Part shown: piece after piece, positions 1 to 7,898 of the stretch
Layout: every line of letters begins with the position of its first letter
Position numbering within the stretch: position 1 is the first letter of the stretch
Origin: Deltaproteobacteria bacterium HGW-Deltaproteobacteria-18
GTDB lineage: Bacteria > Desulfobacterota > Desulfovibrionia > Desulfovibrionales > Desulfomicrobiaceae
Length of the DNA: 64,000 nt
Reading direction: 5' to 3'
NCBI GenBank assembly: GCA_002841885.1
Contig: PHBE01000001.1
Coordinates: 62,001-126,000, forward strand
Program-made: the position numbers and the translations under genes
The notes under the pieces: generated by a model
The model's database searches: none
What the model was told of the DNA's origin: nothing
Seen by the model: only the letters and a program-made list of their open reading frames with translations

Positions 1-52
1 GGGAGACCAGGACCAGGGGCTGCCTGCGCTGCGCTGTTTCGTTGACAATCAT
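1..52 (-). CDS. RND efflux pump inner-membrane subunit (N-terminal fragment)
   Basis: Only the first 17 codons are in the window, starting at the ATG at 52-50 and reading MIVNETAQRRQPLVLVS. The start overlaps the stop of the upstream membrane fusion protein gene in an ATGA arrangement, so the two are translationally coupled. The assignment as the RND transporter subunit is inference from position: periplasmic adaptor genes of this type are normally followed directly by their inner-membrane pump gene. The visible peptide itself is too short to prove a family. Confidence 0.5.
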   Translation of the reverse strand, partial: MIVNETAQRRQPLVLVS

Positions 53-1149
53 CGCACGTTCACCTTTGTCCCGTCCTCGACCTCGGTGTGTCCGGCCACG
101 ATGAGCCTGTCACCCGCGATGAGCCCGCTGAGCACCTGCACATGATCACCCTCGATAACGCCCAGCTCAACGGTGCGGGCCTGGGCCACTCCGTCCTGCT
201 CCACGAAAACAACCCGCTCTCCCCCCTTGTCCTGCACGGTGAAGAGAGGCACGGTCACGGCGTCCTCGATCAGGCGTCGCAAAAACGCCGCCCGCGCGAT
301 CATGCCGGGCCGGATCTTGCCGTCGGCATTGTCCACTACCACCCGGACCTGAAAAGTGCGGGTCGCGGGGTCGGCCTTCCAGGCCACGAAATCGATCTCG
401 CCTGTCCACTGCCGCTCGGGATAGGTGTCCACGAGCACCGATACCTTTTGTCCTTCGGCCAGAAAGCGCACGTCGCCTTCAGGCACGTTGAAGTTGATGC
501 GCATGGTGCCCACGTTGACGATATCCGCCACGGGTCCTCCCTCGGCCACGAATTCGCCGGGGTCGACGTGAACCTTGTTGACCACACCGTCGAGAGTCGA
601 CGAAACCGTGCCGTGGTCATACTCGACCTCGGCCTCGCGCAGCCGCGTCCTGGCCGAGGTCAGCTCGTTCTGGGCCTGCTCCAGCTCCTCCCGGGCAAGA
701 ACGCCCTGCTTGTGAAGCTCGGTTCTGCGCCGCAACTGATCTTCGGCCAGCCGCACGTTTGCCCGCGTGCGATCGCGGGCGGCGCCAAGAGCCGAGAGGT
801 CTATGCGGGCGACATGATCTCCGGTGCGCACGAGGCTCCCCTCGGTCACACCGACCCATTCCACGACACCGCCGCGCTGGGCGGCCAACCGCACATCATG
901 CAGAGCCTCGGTCTCCCCGGGCAGAACCAGGATGTCACGCATGGTGACGGTCCTTATCTGCTCGATCATGACATTGACCACGTGCACAGGCCTTTCAGGC
1001 CCAGAAGCCTCTGAGGCAGGGACAGCCTTGCCGTCTCCGACAGCGCCGGAAGTGTCCGCAGGCGCATCCGAGCAACCGGCCAGAAGGCCGAAAAGGCAAA
1101 GGACAAGTGCGATGCGATTCAACATATTCTTTTCCCGAATCATTTTCAT
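49..1149 (-). CDS. RND efflux periplasmic adaptor (membrane fusion protein)
   Basis: This 366-residue lipoprotein is a membrane fusion protein of the AcrA/MdtA type, which bridges an inner-membrane RND pump and an outer-membrane channel. The N-terminus holds a signal peptide ending in a lipobox (LLAGC, Cys about residue 26). A biotinyl-lipoyl-like half at about 85-110 (QRGGVVEWVGVTEGSLV), an alpha-helical hairpin at about 120-175 and a second lipoyl half with DGVVNKVHVDPGEFV follow, then beta-barrel and membrane-proximal domains. The ATG at 1149-1147 overlaps the TetR stop (ATGA) and has GGAG eight bases upstream. The order regulator-adaptor-pump indicates a self-regulated efflux operon; the substrate cannot be read from sequence. 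Confidence 0.9.
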   Translation of the reverse strand: MKMIREKNMLNRIALVLCLFGLLAGCSDAPADTSGAVGDGKAVPASEASGPERPVHVVNVMIEQIRTVTMRDILVLPGETEALHDVRLAAQRGGVVEWVGVTEGSLVRTGDHVARIDLSALGAARDRTRANVRLAEDQLRRRTELHKQGVLAREELEQAQNELTSARTRLREAEVEYDHGTVSSTLDGVVNKVHVDPGEFVAEGGPVADIVNVGTMRINFNVPEGDVRFLAEGQKVSVLVDTYPERQWTGEIDFVAWKADPATRTFQVRVVVDNADGKIRPGMIARAAFLRRLIEDAVTVPLFTVQDKGGERVVFVEQDGVAQARTVELGVIEGDHVQVLSGLIAGDRLIVAGHTEVEDGTKVNVR

Positions 1150-1895
1150 TTCATGTGCTCCGAAATATGTGTGATCCCGCCCAGCGAAAAACGGGTGATG
1201 TGCAGGGCCGCCTCCGAAACCTCGTCGGGAGTGAAAGGCAGGCCGTCGCGCTGGGCCATGAGCGCATCCCTGTTCGTGTTGTAAAAAAGAATCTGGGCCA
1301 CGATGGAGCGCCCCATCATCTGGATGCGCATGTCGTCACGGCCGTCCGCAACCATGCCCCCTTCCAGGGCAAGATCAAGCAGCAGAGGAGCCAGATAATT
1401 CCGGACATCGGCCCTGTGCCTGCGGGCGTGGACCTCGAAAGGTGGCATAGGCCGGACAAAAGCCTCGGACAGCATCTGCCCGAGCATGCACTCGTCCTCG
1501 CGGCCCGCGGGGAGCAAAATGCGGCACAGGAACGCAAACACGAATCCATGCAGGCGCTCGGCCGCAGGGGCGTCGTCCGCCACTCCTCCGTTCATGGGAT
1601 ATATTGCCAGCAGTTCGTCCAAAAGGATGCGCAGGACCTCCGCCAGGAGTTCCTCCTTGCCGCCGAAATGATAGTTCACGGCAGCACCATTGGCCCTGGC
1701 GGCGAGGCATATCTCCCGGACCGTGACCGCACGCCCCTTGCGCCCGAACACCTCCCGCGCGGCCAGCAAGAGCCGGTGCCGCGTCTGGACGTCCGCTGCC
1801 GAATCCCTGCCGTCCTGTCCGCAGCACGGACCACAGCCTTCAATAACTCCCCGCGCGGCCGTCAACAACCGCTCCGCAACCCTTTGCAATGTCAT
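1146..1895 (-). CDS. TetR/AcrR-family repressor of the efflux operon (CecR-like)
   Basis: The 249-residue product has a TetR helix-turn-helix at about residues 37-85 (VREICLAARANGAAVNYHFGG) followed by a long C-terminal ligand domain resembling the CecR/YbiH group. I place the start at the ATG at 1895, which has AAGGGG five bases upstream; a longer frame to 1946 would run through the operator palindrome. About 35 residues precede the DNA-binding domain, more than usual, and include a Cys-rich stretch (GCGPCCGQDG) that could bind metal or sense thiols; that is speculation. The gene overlaps the adaptor gene by four bases and sits directly behind a 13-base inverted repeat, so autoregulation is likely. 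Confidence 0.85.
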   Translation of the reverse strand: MTLQRVAERLLTAARGVIEGCGPCCGQDGRDSAADVQTRHRLLLAAREVFGRKGRAVTVREICLAARANGAAVNYHFGGKEELLAEVLRILLDELLAIYPMNGGVADDAPAAERLHGFVFAFLCRILLPAGREDECMLGQMLSEAFVRPMPPFEVHARRHRADVRNYLAPLLLDLALEGGMVADGRDDMRIQMMGRSIVAQILFYNTNRDALMAQRDGLPFTPDEVSEAALHITRFSLGGITHISEHMK

Positions 1896-1902
1896 GGGCA
1901 CC

Positions 1903-1931
1903 CCTTGTTTCAAACGGCGTTTGAAACAAGG
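1903..1931. promoter_or_regulatory. Candidate TetR operator palindrome
   Basis: Two perfect 13-base arms, CCTTGTTTCAAAC at 1903-1915 and GTTTGAAACAAGG at 1919-1931, flank a three-base GGC spacer. The site lies immediately upstream of the TetR start codon and overlaps its ribosome binding site. Its size and perfect symmetry fit a TetR dimer site controlling the efflux operon. Confidence 0.75.
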
Positions 1932-1981
1932 TTTTGTTTTCGTCAAGCATAAAAATGCTCAACCTTCGCGCCCTGGCGCCC

Positions 1982-2014
1982 AAAAAAACCCGTCTGGGCA
2001 CGCGCACAGACGGG
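1982..2014 (-). terminator. Rho-independent terminator after manC
   Basis: An 8-bp stem (CCCGTCTG with CAGACGGG, 1989-1996 and 2007-2014) is followed on the minus strand by seven T. It lies downstream of manC and of the manC-like tail remnant and would stop leftward transcription before the efflux operon. Confidence 0.8.
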
Positions 2015-2050
2015 AAAGCAGAATTGCGGAAATAAAGCCTCAAGGCGCTT

Positions 2051-2080
2051 TCAGCGCCCGTAGACGTCCTCGAAGCGCCT
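2051..2080 (-). pseudogene. 3'-end remnant of a second manC-like gene
   Basis: Read leftward, this stretch encodes RRFEDVYGR followed by TGA. The last eight residues and the stop match the C-terminus of the intact manC 70 bases upstream (RFEDVYGR, TGA at 2149-2147). All nucleotide differences across those eight codons are synonymous (CGT/CGC, GAA/GAG, GGC/GGG, CGG/CGC). In this frame a stop codon lies three codons before the matching part, so only the tail survives. It looks like the scar of a paralogous gene removed or replaced by recombination. Confidence 0.6.
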
Positions 2081-2146
2081 ACTACATTAAGCTCAGCTTT
2101 TGCCCGCAGCAACGCGGCGACGCAGCAATCGGGCCTTTATCGCCCC

Positions 2147-3556
2147 TCACCGGCCGTAGACGTCTTCGAAACGGACGATATCGTCCTCGCCAAGATAGCT
2201 CCCGACCTGCACCTCGATCAGCTCAAGCGGAATCTTGCCCGGATTGGCCAGGCGGTGCACCGCGCCAAGAGGCAGGTACACGGATTCGTTTTCGCGCAGC
2301 ATGATCTCCTCGCCGTCCCGGGTCACCACCGCCGTGCCATGGACCACCACCCAATGCTCGGCGCGATGAAAATGCTTCTGCAGGGACAGGACCTGCCCCG
2401 GGAGGACCGCAATGCGCTTGACCTGATAGCGCGCGCCGTCGCCGATGGACTCGTAATGTCCCCAGGGCCTGAAGACCTTCTTGTGCGAGACGGCCTCGAT
2501 GCGATTCTCGGCCTTGAGCTTGTCCACGATCTTCTTGACTTCCTGCACCCGGTCGCGCGGCGTGATGAGCACGGCGTCGGAGGTCTCGACCACGATGTGG
2601 TTCTCAAGTCCAACGGCAGCCAGGAGGCGCGTCTCGGCGTGCAAATAGGAATTGTGCACGTCGCAGAGCACCACATCTCCCCTGGTCACGTTGCCGCTAT
2701 CGTCCTTGCCCCCGGCCTGCCACAGGGCGTCCCAGGAGCCAAGATCGTTCCAGCCGCAGGACAGCGGGACCATGACACCCCGGTCCGTCTGCTCCATGAC
2801 CGCGTAATCAACGGAATCCTCGGGGCAGGCGGCAAAGGTTTCCCGGTCCAATCGCAGAAAATCGAGATCCTGTCCGGCAAGCTCAAGAGCCTTGCGGCAG
2901 GACACGACGATGGCCGGTGCAAAGCGGTCCAGTTCGGTCAAAACGGCTTTTGCCCGGAACACGAACATGCCGGAGTTCCAGAAATATTGTCCCGAGGCGA
3001 CATAGCCCTCGGCCGTAGGCAGATCGGGTTTCTCCACGAAACGCTCGATGGCGCGGGCCGTTGAGTCCGGAAGCGCCGGTCCCTGCAGGATATAGCCGTA
3101 CCCGGTCTCGGGGGCCGAAGGGACGATGCCGAAAGTGACCAGATGATCCGCAGCGGCATGCACGGCGGCCTGACGCACGGCATCGTGGAACCGCTCCGGA
3201 TCGCCGATGAGGTGATCCGCCGGAAGCACGAGAAGTACGGCCTCGGAATCGGTCTCAAGAGCCTTGAGGGCCGCGATGGCCACGGCCGGTGCAGTGTTTC
3301 TGCCGACGGGCTCGAGGATGATCGCTGCCGGGGACACGCCAAGGGCACGCATCTGCTCGGCGATGATGAAACGGTGATCTTCGTTGCAGATGATGATGGG
3401 CTGCGCGACTTCGTCCAGGCCGTGCAAGCGCAGCAGCGTGTTCTGGACCAGGGTCCGGTCGTCGACGAGCGGCAGCAGCTGCTTGGGATACAGTTTTCGC
3501 GAGAGGGGCCAAAGCCTTGTGCCGGACCCTCCGGCAAGAATGACTGGTATGATCAT
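2147..3556 (-). CDS. manC: Mannose-1-phosphate guanylyltransferase / mannose-6-phosphate isomerase
   Basis: This 469-residue bifunctional enzyme makes GDP-mannose for surface polysaccharides, interconverting fructose-6-P and mannose-6-P and then joining mannose-1-P to GTP. The N-terminal nucleotidyltransferase carries the GGSGTRLWPLSR signature at about residues 9-20 and FVEKPD around 180. The C-terminal cupin-type isomerase domain (from about 345) contains QKHFHRAEHW. Length is typical for AlgA/ManC/CpsB. The ATG at 3556 has GGAG seven bases upstream; a longer frame to 3634 adds only unrelated residues. It stands alone, divergent from the rhodanese gene. Confidence 0.95.
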   Translation of the reverse strand: MIIPVILAGGSGTRLWPLSRKLYPKQLLPLVDDRTLVQNTLLRLHGLDEVAQPIIICNEDHRFIIAEQMRALGVSPAAIILEPVGRNTAPAVAIAALKALETDSEAVLLVLPADHLIGDPERFHDAVRQAAVHAAADHLVTFGIVPSAPETGYGYILQGPALPDSTARAIERFVEKPDLPTAEGYVASGQYFWNSGMFVFRAKAVLTELDRFAPAIVVSCRKALELAGQDLDFLRLDRETFAACPEDSVDYAVMEQTDRGVMVPLSCGWNDLGSWDALWQAGGKDDSGNVTRGDVVLCDVHNSYLHAETRLLAAVGLENHIVVETSDAVLITPRDRVQEVKKIVDKLKAENRIEAVSHKKVFRPWGHYESIGDGARYQVKRIAVLPGQVLSLQKHFHRAEHWVVVHGTAVVTRDGEEIMLRENESVYLPLGAVHRLANPGKIPLELIEVQVGSYLGEDDIVRFEDVYGR

Positions 3557-3787
3557 GTTCTGCTCCAAAAAAAAGAAATGGGGGACATGCGCGCCAAAAC
3601 CTGGCCTATGTACCTTGGATGATGACAAAATCAAATGGCAATTTCATGGCCCCTTGCCATGCGGGGCGGGGCATGCGCCAACCGCCGACCCCTGCCCGGT
3701 TCTGCCCGGCAAGGGGTCTGGATTTATGAAAGTCTTTGCCGTACAGGGAGGGCTAACGCCAACCGCGGCACACAAAGAGGCAGGGTG

Positions 3788-4621
3788 ATGAGCAGACAAG
3801 TGATAGATATCTTTCCCGATGAGCTTGAAGAACTCAAAAGCAAGACCAGAGAGCGCGACTATCTGCTGATCGACGTCCGTCAGCCTGGAGAATTCGCCCA
3901 GGGCCACATCCCTGGCGCCCAGCTCATCCCGCTGCCGGAAATCGAAAGCCGCATGACGGAGCTGGACGGAGAAAAAAACCTCATCCTGTATTGCCGCACC
4001 GGCGGCAGGTCATCCGTCGCGGCCGCCCTGATCAAGGACGCAGGACCCAGGCAGGGGGCGCTCTACAACCTGGTCGGGGGGATCGCCGGGTGGGAAGGCA
4101 AGGGCCTCAAGGACATCCCGCACCTGGAACTTTTTCCCCGGGACATGGCCCTGAACCAGACCCTTTACCGGGCCATGAACATGGAAAAGGGTGCATGGCT
4201 GTTCTACAATGAGCTGGCCCAAGAATACAAGGGCGCGGAACTCGGCGACATGATCAAGGACCTTGGCGGCATGGAAGAGGTTCATGCCCGCGCCATCTTC
4301 ACCTACTGGAAGAAAAACAGCCCCACGCCCATCACCGACGGTTTCGAGGAAACGTTCGAGCGCCTGGACGGACGGATCATGGAAGGCGGCAAGCCCATCT
4401 CGGCCTGGATGGCCCGCCTGGGCAAGGACCCGCAGGATCGCATGCTGCGGCTTCTGGAACTGGCCTGCGAGATCGAGTACTACGCCTACGATCTCTACCG
4501 GGGCCTGGCCAAGCGTGACCGCGACACCGAGGCGGTCAAGACCTACCTGCTGCTGGCCGAGCAGGAAAAAGCCCATGTCCGTGTCGTCACCAAAGCTCTG
4601 GACCGGTTTTTTGGTGATTGA
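3788..4621 (+). CDS. Rhodanese - ferritin-like (rubrerythrin) fusion protein
   Basis: The 277-residue cytoplasmic protein has an N-terminal rhodanese domain (about 1-112) with the active-site loop YCRTGGRSS, Cys69, and a C-terminal four-helix ferritin-like domain (about 120-277). The second half keeps paired carboxylate/histidine motifs, EEVHAR and AEQEKAHVRV, plus ACEIEYYAYD, as in rubrerythrin di-iron sites; no rubredoxin CxxC module is present. Rhodaneses carry persulfide sulfur; rubrerythrin-like domains reduce peroxide or act as iron oxidases. A link between sulfur transfer and oxidative stress is inference. The start at 3788 follows GAGGCAGGG. The 3' end overlaps the next gene by eight bases. 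Confidence 0.85.
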   Translation: MSRQVIDIFPDELEELKSKTRERDYLLIDVRQPGEFAQGHIPGAQLIPLPEIESRMTELDGEKNLILYCRTGGRSSVAAALIKDAGPRQGALYNLVGGIAGWEGKGLKDIPHLELFPRDMALNQTLYRAMNMEKGAWLFYNELAQEYKGAELGDMIKDLGGMEEVHARAIFTYWKKNSPTPITDGFEETFERLDGRIMEGGKPISAWMARLGKDPQDRMLRLLELACEIEYYAYDLYRGLAKRDRDTEAVKTYLLLAEQEKAHVRVVTKALDRFFGD

Positions 4622-5525
4622 GGTCTTCCTGAGGCAGACGCCGGACTACACCCATGCCGCTGGCATGATCCCGGAACTGCTCGACAACGTGCTCCCGGAC
4701 ATCGCCGGTTCCCGACTGCTCATCAAACCCAACTTCGTGGCGCTGCGCGGCTCGCACCTGTGCTGCACCCATCCCGCCGTCATCGCCGCCGCCGCAGGAC
4801 ACTGCGTTGCACGCGGGGCGCAGGTCACCGTCGGGGATTCGCCCGCCTTCGGCACGGCCCAGACCATAGCCAAGGGCATCGGACTGACCGAACTGCTGCG
4901 CCCCCTTGGCGTGGAGGTGGTCACCCTGAACAACGGGGTTTGCGTCAAGAGCGGACCCGTGCAGGTCCAGGTCTCGTCCGTCGCTCTGGGCGCCGACCTG
5001 ATCGTAAATCTCCCCAAGTTCAAGGCCCACTCGCAGATGCGCTTCAGCGGCGCGGTGAAAAACCTGTTCGGATGCGTGACCGGCGTGCGCAAGGCCTGGC
5101 TGCACGCCCGGCACGGCGACAAAAAGAACCGCTTCGTCGACATGATCTGCGGACTCATGCAGGTATTGCCACCCACGGTCAGCCTCATGGACGGCGTGCA
5201 GGCCATGCACCGCACCGGGCCCATTGCAGGCGATGCATATGCGCTGGGTTTCATGGGGGCGAGCTCCAGCCCCGTGGCCCTGGATACCGCAGCGGCAATG
5301 GTTTTGGGCACGGGGCCCGAATTCATCCCCATCTGGGCCCACTGCCTGCGCGAGAAGCTGCCCGGAGCCGAAACGGCAACCCTGGACTTTCCCCTGCAAA
5401 GACCCGAGGATTTCGACGCTGCGGACTTCATCCTCCCTGCGTCCCTCAAACCGGAATCGTTCCGGCCGGACATCCTGATCAGGAGTCTCATCAAACGCAT
5501 GTGGCTGGCACGATTCAAGCCCTGA
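4614..5525 (+). CDS. DUF362 domain protein
   Basis: This 303-residue protein matches the DUF362 family through KPNFV near the N-terminus, GDSPAFG and the core NLPKFKAHSQM...GAVKNLFG. The function of the family is unknown; some members carry ferredoxin domains, but no CxxCxxC cluster is visible here. I use the GTG at 4614 as start; TTG at 4611 is an alternative. It overlaps the rhodanese-ferritin stop by eight bases, so the two genes are probably coupled. hypF follows after 58 bases in the same direction. Confidence 0.75.
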   Translation: MIEVFLRQTPDYTHAAGMIPELLDNVLPDIAGSRLLIKPNFVALRGSHLCCTHPAVIAAAAGHCVARGAQVTVGDSPAFGTAQTIAKGIGLTELLRPLGVEVVTLNNGVCVKSGPVQVQVSSVALGADLIVNLPKFKAHSQMRFSGAVKNLFGCVTGVRKAWLHARHGDKKNRFVDMICGLMQVLPPTVSLMDGVQAMHRTGPIAGDAYALGFMGASSSPVALDTAAAMVLGTGPEFIPIWAHCLREKLPGAETATLDFPLQRPEDFDAADFILPASLKPESFRPDILIRSLIKRMWLARFKP

Positions 5526-5583
5526 AACAGACGGCGCAGGATTCAATCCAACAATACGGACGTTACAACACCGGATTCTTCAA

Positions 5584-7884
5584 ATGCTCATGCAACGCTG
5601 GAAATGGATCATCACCGGAGGGGTGCAAGGGGTAGGCTTTCGGCCCTTCGTCTACAAGGCGGCCCTGCACGCAAAGGTCACGGGGCGGGTGCTGAACACC
5701 CCCGAAGGAGTGCTCATCGAGGTACAGGGCACCCTGGACCAACTTGCCACCTTCGAAGACACCTTCTCCGCCACCATCCCGCCCTTGGCACGCATCGTGA
5801 CCTTGGACCGGGAGGTGATCCCGCCGCTGTCCGGCGAGGACGCCTTCCGGATCCTCAAGAGCACGGGCGGACACGGACATCAGGTGCTCATCAGTCCCGA
5901 CGTGGCCACCTGCGACGACTGCATCGCGGACATGCGCGACCCGTCGGACCGCAGATACCGCTATGCCTTCACCAACTGCACCAATTGCGGACCGCGCTAC
6001 ACCATCACCCGCGCCATCCCCTACGACCGCGCCTGCACCTCCATGAGCTGTTTTCCGCTCTGTCCGGACTGCCTCGAAGAATATGAAAATCCACTGGACA
6101 GGCGCTTCCATGCCCAGCCCAACGCCTGCCCCGCGTGCGGCCCGAAACTGTGGCTGACGGACAGGACGGGCCGGACACTGTGCGAGAACGACGAAGCCGT
6201 GCGCCGCACCTCCGCCCTGCTGCTCAAGGGCGGACTTTTGGCCATGAAGGGTCTGGGCGGATTCCATCTCGTCTGCGACGCCCGCAACCAGGTGGCGGTG
6301 CAGGAACTCAGGACCCGCAAGAACCGCAAGGACAAACCCCTGGCGATCATGGTTGCGGACCTCGATGCGGCCCGGGCCTTCTGCGTCCTCAGCGAGGCCG
6401 AAGAGGAGCTGCTAATCGGCAGGCAGCGGCCCATCGTCCTGGCCAAGGCCCGCAAAGGCTCGGGACTCGCGCCGGGCCTGTCCCCGGACACCGCCTTTTT
6501 GGGAGTGATGCTGCCTTATACGCCCCTGCACCACGTGCTCTTCGACTATCTCGGACGCTCCGAAATTCTGCCCGCGGCCCTGGTCATGACCTCGGGAAAC
6601 CTGAGCTCTGATCCAATTTGTCTCGGCAATCGCGAGGCCCTCAGGCGCCTTGGAAGCATTGCCGACAATTTCCTGCTGCACGACCGCGACATCCTGATCC
6701 GCTGCGACGATTCGGTGCTGCGGGTGGTAGACGAAAAACCCCAGTTCATCCGCAGGGCGCGCGGCTACACCCCCGCCCCCATCGACCTGGCCAAGGACGG
6801 CCCCGTGGTGCTTGGCGTCGGCCCCCTGCTGAAGAACACTCTCTGCCTGACCAAAGGGCGACAAGCCTTTGTTTCGCAGCATATCGGCGATCTGGAACAC
6901 CTCGAGGCCTACGGCTTTTTCCGGGAGATCTGCGCCCATCTGCAAGACATCCTGCAAGTGGAACCAAAGGCCGTGGTCCATGACCTGCATCCGGATTTTC
7001 TGAGCACCGGCTTTGCCCGCGAGTCCGGGCTGCCCTGCCTGCCCCTGCAGCATCATTTTGCGCACATCCATGCTGTCCTGGCCGAAAACAGATACATCGG
7101 GGCGGCCATCGGGCTGGCCCTGGACGGAGTTGGGCTGGGCGACGACGGAACCATGTGGGGCGGCGAGGCCCTGCTGGTCGATACGTCAAAGCTCGAACAC
7201 AGGCGGCTGGCGCGCTTTTCACAAATCATGCTGCCCGGCGCGGACGTGGCCACACGCGAACCCTGGCGGCTGGCGCGGGCCCATCTGCATGCCCTGAACA
7301 TCCACGTCCCGGACGAAAAACCCTGGCCATGGCTAGAGAAACATGCCGCCGCCGACAAGGTCGTCGGGCAGGTGCTTGAGCGCCGCATCAATTCGCCGCT
7401 CTCCTCCAGCTGCGGACGACTTTTCGATGCAGTGTCGGCCATGCTCGGCCTTTGCGAATGCATCTCCTACGAGGGTCAGGCGGCGATCCGGCTGGAGGCG
7501 GTGCAGGACAAAGATGAAAAAGGTGTTTATTCGTGTTCCGTAATCGAATATGACCAAATCGTGGAACTTGATACCTTGGAACTTTTTGCGCAGGTTCACG
7601 CACAGTGGCGCGAAGGTGAATGCCCGGCAAAAATAAGCAGGCGCTTTCACCTTGGTCTCATTGACGGTCTGAGCAGGCTTTACTCCCATCTGGCCGCACG
7701 GTGCTCATGCAACACCGTGGCCCTGAGCGGCGGGGTCATGCAGAATCTGACCCTGGCCACTGAGCTTCCCAAGGCTCTGGCCGCACAGGGAGCAACCGTG
7801 CTGACCCACTGCGAACTGCCGCCCAACGACGCCTGCATTTCTCTTGGCCAGGCCGCCTACGGCCAACTGGTCCTGCAACCCTAA
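5584..7884 (+). CDS. hypF: Carbamoyltransferase HypF, NiFe-hydrogenase maturation
   Basis: HypF (766 residues) uses carbamoyl phosphate and ATP to carbamoylate HypE, supplying the cyanide ligands of the NiFe site. The domains appear in the normal order: acylphosphatase (GVQGVGFRP at about 13-21), two zinc-finger motifs with CDDC, CTNC, CPDC and CPAC at about 110-185, a YrdC-like adenylation domain (about 205-390), and a Kae1-like C-terminal domain with HHFAHIHAVLAE near 490. The length is as expected. No other hyp gene or hydrogenase structural gene is in the window, so the maturation set is split in this genome. sppA follows after 14 bases. Confidence 0.96.
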   Translation: MLMQRWKWIITGGVQGVGFRPFVYKAALHAKVTGRVLNTPEGVLIEVQGTLDQLATFEDTFSATIPPLARIVTLDREVIPPLSGEDAFRILKSTGGHGHQVLISPDVATCDDCIADMRDPSDRRYRYAFTNCTNCGPRYTITRAIPYDRACTSMSCFPLCPDCLEEYENPLDRRFHAQPNACPACGPKLWLTDRTGRTLCENDEAVRRTSALLLKGGLLAMKGLGGFHLVCDARNQVAVQELRTRKNRKDKPLAIMVADLDAARAFCVLSEAEEELLIGRQRPIVLAKARKGSGLAPGLSPDTAFLGVMLPYTPLHHVLFDYLGRSEILPAALVMTSGNLSSDPICLGNREALRRLGSIADNFLLHDRDILIRCDDSVLRVVDEKPQFIRRARGYTPAPIDLAKDGPVVLGVGPLLKNTLCLTKGRQAFVSQHIGDLEHLEAYGFFREICAHLQDILQVEPKAVVHDLHPDFLSTGFARESGLPCLPLQHHFAHIHAVLAENRYIGAAIGLALDGVGLGDDGTMWGGEALLVDTSKLEHRRLARFSQIMLPGADVATREPWRLARAHLHALNIHVPDEKPWPWLEKHAAADKVVGQVLERRINSPLSSSCGRLFDAVSAMLGLCECISYEGQAAIRLEAVQDKDEKGVYSCSVIEYDQIVELDTLELFAQVHAQWREGECPAKISRRFHLGLIDGLSRLYSHLAARCSCNTVALSGGVMQNLTLATELPKALAAQGATVLTHCELPPNDACISLGQAAYGQLVLQP

Positions 7885-7898
7885 CAGGAGCGCATCCC

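Noticed and set aside
3650-3716. CCCCTTGCC and GGCAAGGGG inverted repeat between manC and the rhodanese-ferritin gene
   Set aside because: The arms are nine bases with a loop of almost 50 bases; likely chance in GC-rich DNA, with no regulator to link it to.
5509-5527. TGGCAC sequence resembling a sigma-54 -24 box
   Set aside because: The matching -12 TTGC element is absent at the required spacing and it lies in coding DNA.
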